From the NCBI RefSeq assembly GCF_000427805.1, contig NZ_KE386585.1, positions 239,812 to 303,811 of the forward strand: a stretch of DNA of 64,000 nucleotides, read 5' to 3'. The notes beneath the pieces are model-generated. The model did no database searches, had not been told where the DNA came from, and was given only the letters and a program-made list of their open reading frames with translations. The DNA is from Budvicia aquatica DSM 5075 = ATCC 35567 (lineage in GTDB: Bacteria; Pseudomonadota; Gammaproteobacteria; Enterobacterales; Enterobacteriaceae). Shown here one piece after another: positions 61,965 to 64,000 of the stretch (position 1 is the stretch's first letter; each line of letters opens with the position of its first letter). The translations under genes were made by a program, and so were the position numbers.

Positions 61965-62012
61965 AAATATTACCCGGCAAATATCAGTCAGGCTAATCGG
62001 TTAATAGAATCA

Positions 62013-62594
62013 CTATTTAGCCACGGCAACCATTGCTGGGCGAATCAGACGGCCGTTAAGGGTATAACCCTTCTGCATCACCATCATAACGTGGTTAGCC
62101 TGGTGCTCAGCCGATTCTAACATCGTCATCGCCTGATGCAGCTCCGGATTGAAAGGCACGTTGGTCTCTTCAACCACATCAACCCCGAACTTACGCACGG
62201 TATCGAGCATTGACTTAAGCGTCAGTTCAACGCCTTCGATCAACGGAGTCAGATCGGGATTTTGTTTATCCGCCGAGGCTAAAGCGCGTTCCAGGTTGTC
62301 GATGACCGGAAGCAACTCAACTGAAAATTTTTCCAGAGCAAATTTATGCGCTTTCTCAACGTCCTGTTCCGCACGACGACGAACGTTTTCAACATCGGCG
62401 CGAGCACGTAATACATTCTCACGCTCCTGCTGTTGAAGCTGAACCAACTGCCCTTCTAACTCAGCAATTCGTTCAATAAATTGATTATTTACATCAGTCT
62501 CTGCGGCCTGTTGAGTGCCTTCCACTTGCTGCTGATCATTTAATGTTTCTTCTGAGACTTGCTCATTAGGTATATTCTGTTCTTTACTACTCAT
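62013..62594 (-). CDS. grpE: Nucleotide exchange factor GrpE
   Basis: GrpE exchanges ADP for ATP on DnaK. The 193-residue protein (197 in E. coli) has a disordered acidic Gln-rich N terminus, a long helix ([37 protein letters not shown]), and the C-terminal beta domain with the family signature [19 protein letters not shown] sigma-32 promoter precedes it. It is divergent from nadK, as in E. coli. Confidence 0.97.
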   Translation of the reverse strand: MSSKEQNIPNEQVSEETLNDQQQVEGTQQAAETDVNNQFIERIAELEGQLVQLQQQERENVLRARADVENVRRRAEQDVEKAHKFALEKFSVELLPVIDNLERALASADKQNPDLTPLIEGVELTLKSMLDTVRKFGVDVVEETNVPFNPELHQAMTMLESAEHQANHVMMVMQKGYTLNGRLIRPAMVAVAK

Positions 62595-62640
62595 GTAAAT
62601 CTCCGCAGTTTGGCATTACGCTCGCTTGTTCGCTTATATT

Positions 62641-62666
62641 ATGGGGATGAAAATTGACGAATCAAG
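62641..62666 (-). promoter_or_regulatory. Heat-shock (sigma-32) promoter of grpE
   Basis: On the minus strand CTTGAT (62666-62661) and CCCCAT (62646-62641) are separated by 14 bases, matching the sigma-32 consensus CTTGAA-N13-15-CCCCAT. The start would lie about 40 bases before the ATG. Confidence 0.85.
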
Positions 62667-62719
62667 GAAGACGTTCATATTGTATAGGCGCTATTGTCGC
62701 ATCTGACAGGAAAAATTAA

Positions 62720-63601
62720 ATGAATAATAAAAAATTCAGTTGCATCGGGCTGGTAGGACACCCTCGTCACCCCGCGGCATTAGCCACTCACCGGACACTT
62801 TATCATTGGTTAAAAAGTAAAGGTTACTCCGTCATTATAGAGCAACAAATTGCCAGCGACCTGGATATTGAATCTGCAACCGTCGGCAGCTTAGCCGAAA
62901 TCGGGCAAGAGGCTGACCTTGCGGTGGTGATTGGCGGCGACGGTAATATGCTAGGAGCTGCCCGCGTGCTCTCCCGATATGATATTCAGGTTATCGGGGT
63001 TAACCGCGGTAACCTTGGTTTTCTGACTGATTTAAGCCCGGACAACGTGCAGCAACAGCTGGCTGAAGTTCTGGAAGGTGAATATATTAGTGAGCAGCGT
63101 TTTCTGCTGGAAACTCAGGTTTACCGGGCAAATCAGCCAACCCGCATCAGCACGGCGATTAATGAGGTGGTTCTCCACCCGGGTAAAGTCGCCCATATGA
63201 TTGAATTTGAAGTATATATTGATAATAACTTCGCTTTCTCTCAGCGCTCTGACGGCCTGATTATTTCTACGCCAACCGGTTCTACCGCCTACTCATTGTC
63301 TGCCGGCGGCCCGATCTTAACCCCAACGCTGGATGCCATTGTTTTGGTCCCGATGTTTCCCCACACATTGACATCACGCCCCTTGGTGATCAATGGCAGC
63401 AGCGTGATTAATTTGAGGTTTGCCCACTATAGCCGCGACTTAGAAATCAGCTGTGATAGCCAAATCGCCCTGCCGATTCAGAAAGATGAAGAAGTTATCA
63501 TTAAGCGCAGCGACGCTCATTTAAATCTTATTCATCCTAAAAATTACAGTTATTACAATACGCTAAGCACAAAACTAGGATGGTCGAAAAAATTATTCTG
63601 A
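62720..63601 (+). CDS. nadK: NAD kinase
   Basis: NadK phosphorylates NAD to NADP. The 293-residue protein (292 in E. coli) has the GGDG motif at 72-75, the second conserved segment [11 protein letters not shown], the NEVVLH motif and the glycine-rich [23 protein letters not shown]. An AGGA ribosome site lies before the ATG. It is divergent from grpE and followed 97 bases later by recN. Confidence 0.97.
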   Translation: MNNKKFSCIGLVGHPRHPAALATHRTLYHWLKSKGYSVIIEQQIASDLDIESATVGSLAEIGQEADLAVVIGGDGNMLGAARVLSRYDIQVIGVNRGNLGFLTDLSPDNVQQQLAEVLEGEYISEQRFLLETQVYRANQPTRISTAINEVVLHPGKVAHMIEFEVYIDNNFAFSQRSDGLIISTPTGSTAYSLSAGGPILTPTLDAIVLVPMFPHTLTSRPLVINGSSVINLRFAHYSRDLEISCDSQIALPIQKDEEVIIKRSDAHLNLIHPKNYSYYNTLSTKLGWSKKLF

Positions 63602-63620
63602 TAAAATGAAAATCTGACTT

Positions 63621-63640
63621 TACTGTATATAAAACCAGTT
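63621..63640. promoter_or_regulatory. LexA (SOS) box 1 of recN
   Basis: TACTGTATATAAAACCAGTT has the obligate CTG-N10-CAG core and matches TACTGTATATATATACAGTA at most positions. Confidence 0.88.
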
Positions 63641-63642
63641 TA

Positions 63643-63662
63643 TACTGTATGAAAACACAGCT
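63643..63662. promoter_or_regulatory. LexA (SOS) box 2 of recN
   Basis: TACTGTATGAAAACACAGCT also has CTG-N10-CAG. It lies two bases after box 1, so two LexA dimers can bind side by side, as at E. coli recN. Confidence 0.88.
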
Positions 63663-63698
63663 ATAAATAAACTGTATGTACAATGAGGGAAGACCATC

Positions 63699-64000
63699 AT
63701 GCTGGCGCAATTAACCATTAGTAATTTTGCTATTGTTCGCGAGTTGGAAATTGACTTCCAGTCAGGAATGACCGCCATTACCGGTGAAACCGGGGCGGGT
63801 AAGTCCATCGCGATTGATGCTTTAGGATTATGTTTAGGCAGCCGCTCTGAAGCCGCAATGGTTCGCAGCGGCGCTACCCGCGCTGATATCTGTGCCCGCT
63901 TCTCTCTGAAAGACACCCCTGTGGCCCGCCAATGGCTGGAAGAAAATCAGCTCGACGACCAACAAGAATGCCTGCTGCGTCGGGTAATCAGCTCTGACGG
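63699..64000 (+). CDS. recN: DNA repair protein RecN, N-terminal part (runs off window)
   Basis: RecN is an SMC-like ATPase that acts in double-strand break repair. The first 100 residues are visible: [20 protein letters not shown], followed by the Walker A motif GETGAGKSI at about 29-37 and [25 protein letters not shown] precedes the ATG. The gene is cut by the right edge of the window. LexA boxes just upstream indicate strong SOS control. Confidence 0.96.
   Translation, partial: MLAQLTISNFAIVRELEIDFQSGMTAITGETGAGKSIAIDALGLCLGSRSEAAMVRSGATRADICARFSLKDTPVARQWLEENQLDDQQECLLRRVISSD

Larger units (their letters stand above)
61675..62012. promoter_or_regulatory. Region between ccp and grpE
   Basis: The 338-base gap holds the ccp promoter with its FNR site and -10 element, and a long hairpin at 61923-61964 that lies after grpE. 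No gene is visible. Confidence 0.6.

Overview
The window is chromosomal DNA of a gammaproteobacterium of the order Enterobacterales. It carries the conserved enteric blocks ispD-ispF-truD / surE-pcm-nlpD-rpoS, eno-pyrG-mazG-relA-rlmD/barA, lepA-lepB-rnc-era-recO-pdxJ, rpoE-rseABC, srmB, grcA/ung and grpE/nadK-recN, at protein lengths within a few residues of the Escherichia coli ones. Gene order departs from E. coli at several joints: no cys/CRISPR block between ftsB and queD, no acpS after pdxJ, no nadB beside rpoE. My guess is a deep-branching family such as Budviciaceae; this is inference from gene order and is not proven by the sequence.

Layout. 1-407 is the start of a PAS-type regulator. 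mutS (1153-3711, +) and rpoS (ending 9448, -) converge on a variable 5.7 kb interval that holds a Fur-type iron locus (TonB-dependent receptor, binding protein, PPOX flavoprotein) and an ankyrin-repeat lipoprotein. 9448-16217 is the rpoS/isoprenoid/ftsB block. 16464-26687 is accessory and metabolic: a polar amino-acid ABC importer, a YjiH/YjiG membrane pair with an M20 peptidase, a lone PLP aminotransferase, and a tyrosine phenol-lyase/tyrosine permease operon with a TyrR- and CRP-type control region. 27524-28624 holds queD and queE (convergent), then eno to rlmD on the minus strand and barA on the plus strand. 39529-46583 is an unknown gene followed by the pdxJ-recO-era-rnc-lepB-lepA block. 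46962 is a small DUF1471 secreted protein; 47529-50198 is the sigma-E operon; then trmN6 and srmB. 52947-58172 is a second accessory block: DUF2891, DUF979, DUF969 and the three 5-oxoprolinase subunits pxpA, pxpC, pxpB. The right end holds grcA and ccp (both with FNR boxes), ung, grpE (sigma-32 promoter), nadK and the first 100 codons of recN behind LexA boxes.

Regulation is unusually legible. Two Fur-box candidates lie between the divergent iron genes, TyrR and CRP sites precede tpl, a sigma-E promoter precedes rpoE, two FNR sites exactly 53 bp apart precede grcA, one perfect FNR site precedes ccp, a heat-shock promoter precedes grpE and tandem SOS boxes precede recN. Many Rho-independent terminators and intercistronic hairpins are visible.

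I found no rRNA, tRNA, CRISPR array, prophage or transposase gene. The best candidates for under-described biology are the DUF2891-DUF979-DUF969-pxpABC cluster, the YjiHG-M20 peptidase operon, the mutS-rpoS cargo including a predicted inner-membrane ankyrin lipoprotein, and a dispersed 70-80 bp intergenic repeat with three copies in the window. Eight start codons were moved from the longest open frame to an internal start, on the basis of ribosome binding sites, homologue length or overlapping regulatory DNA.
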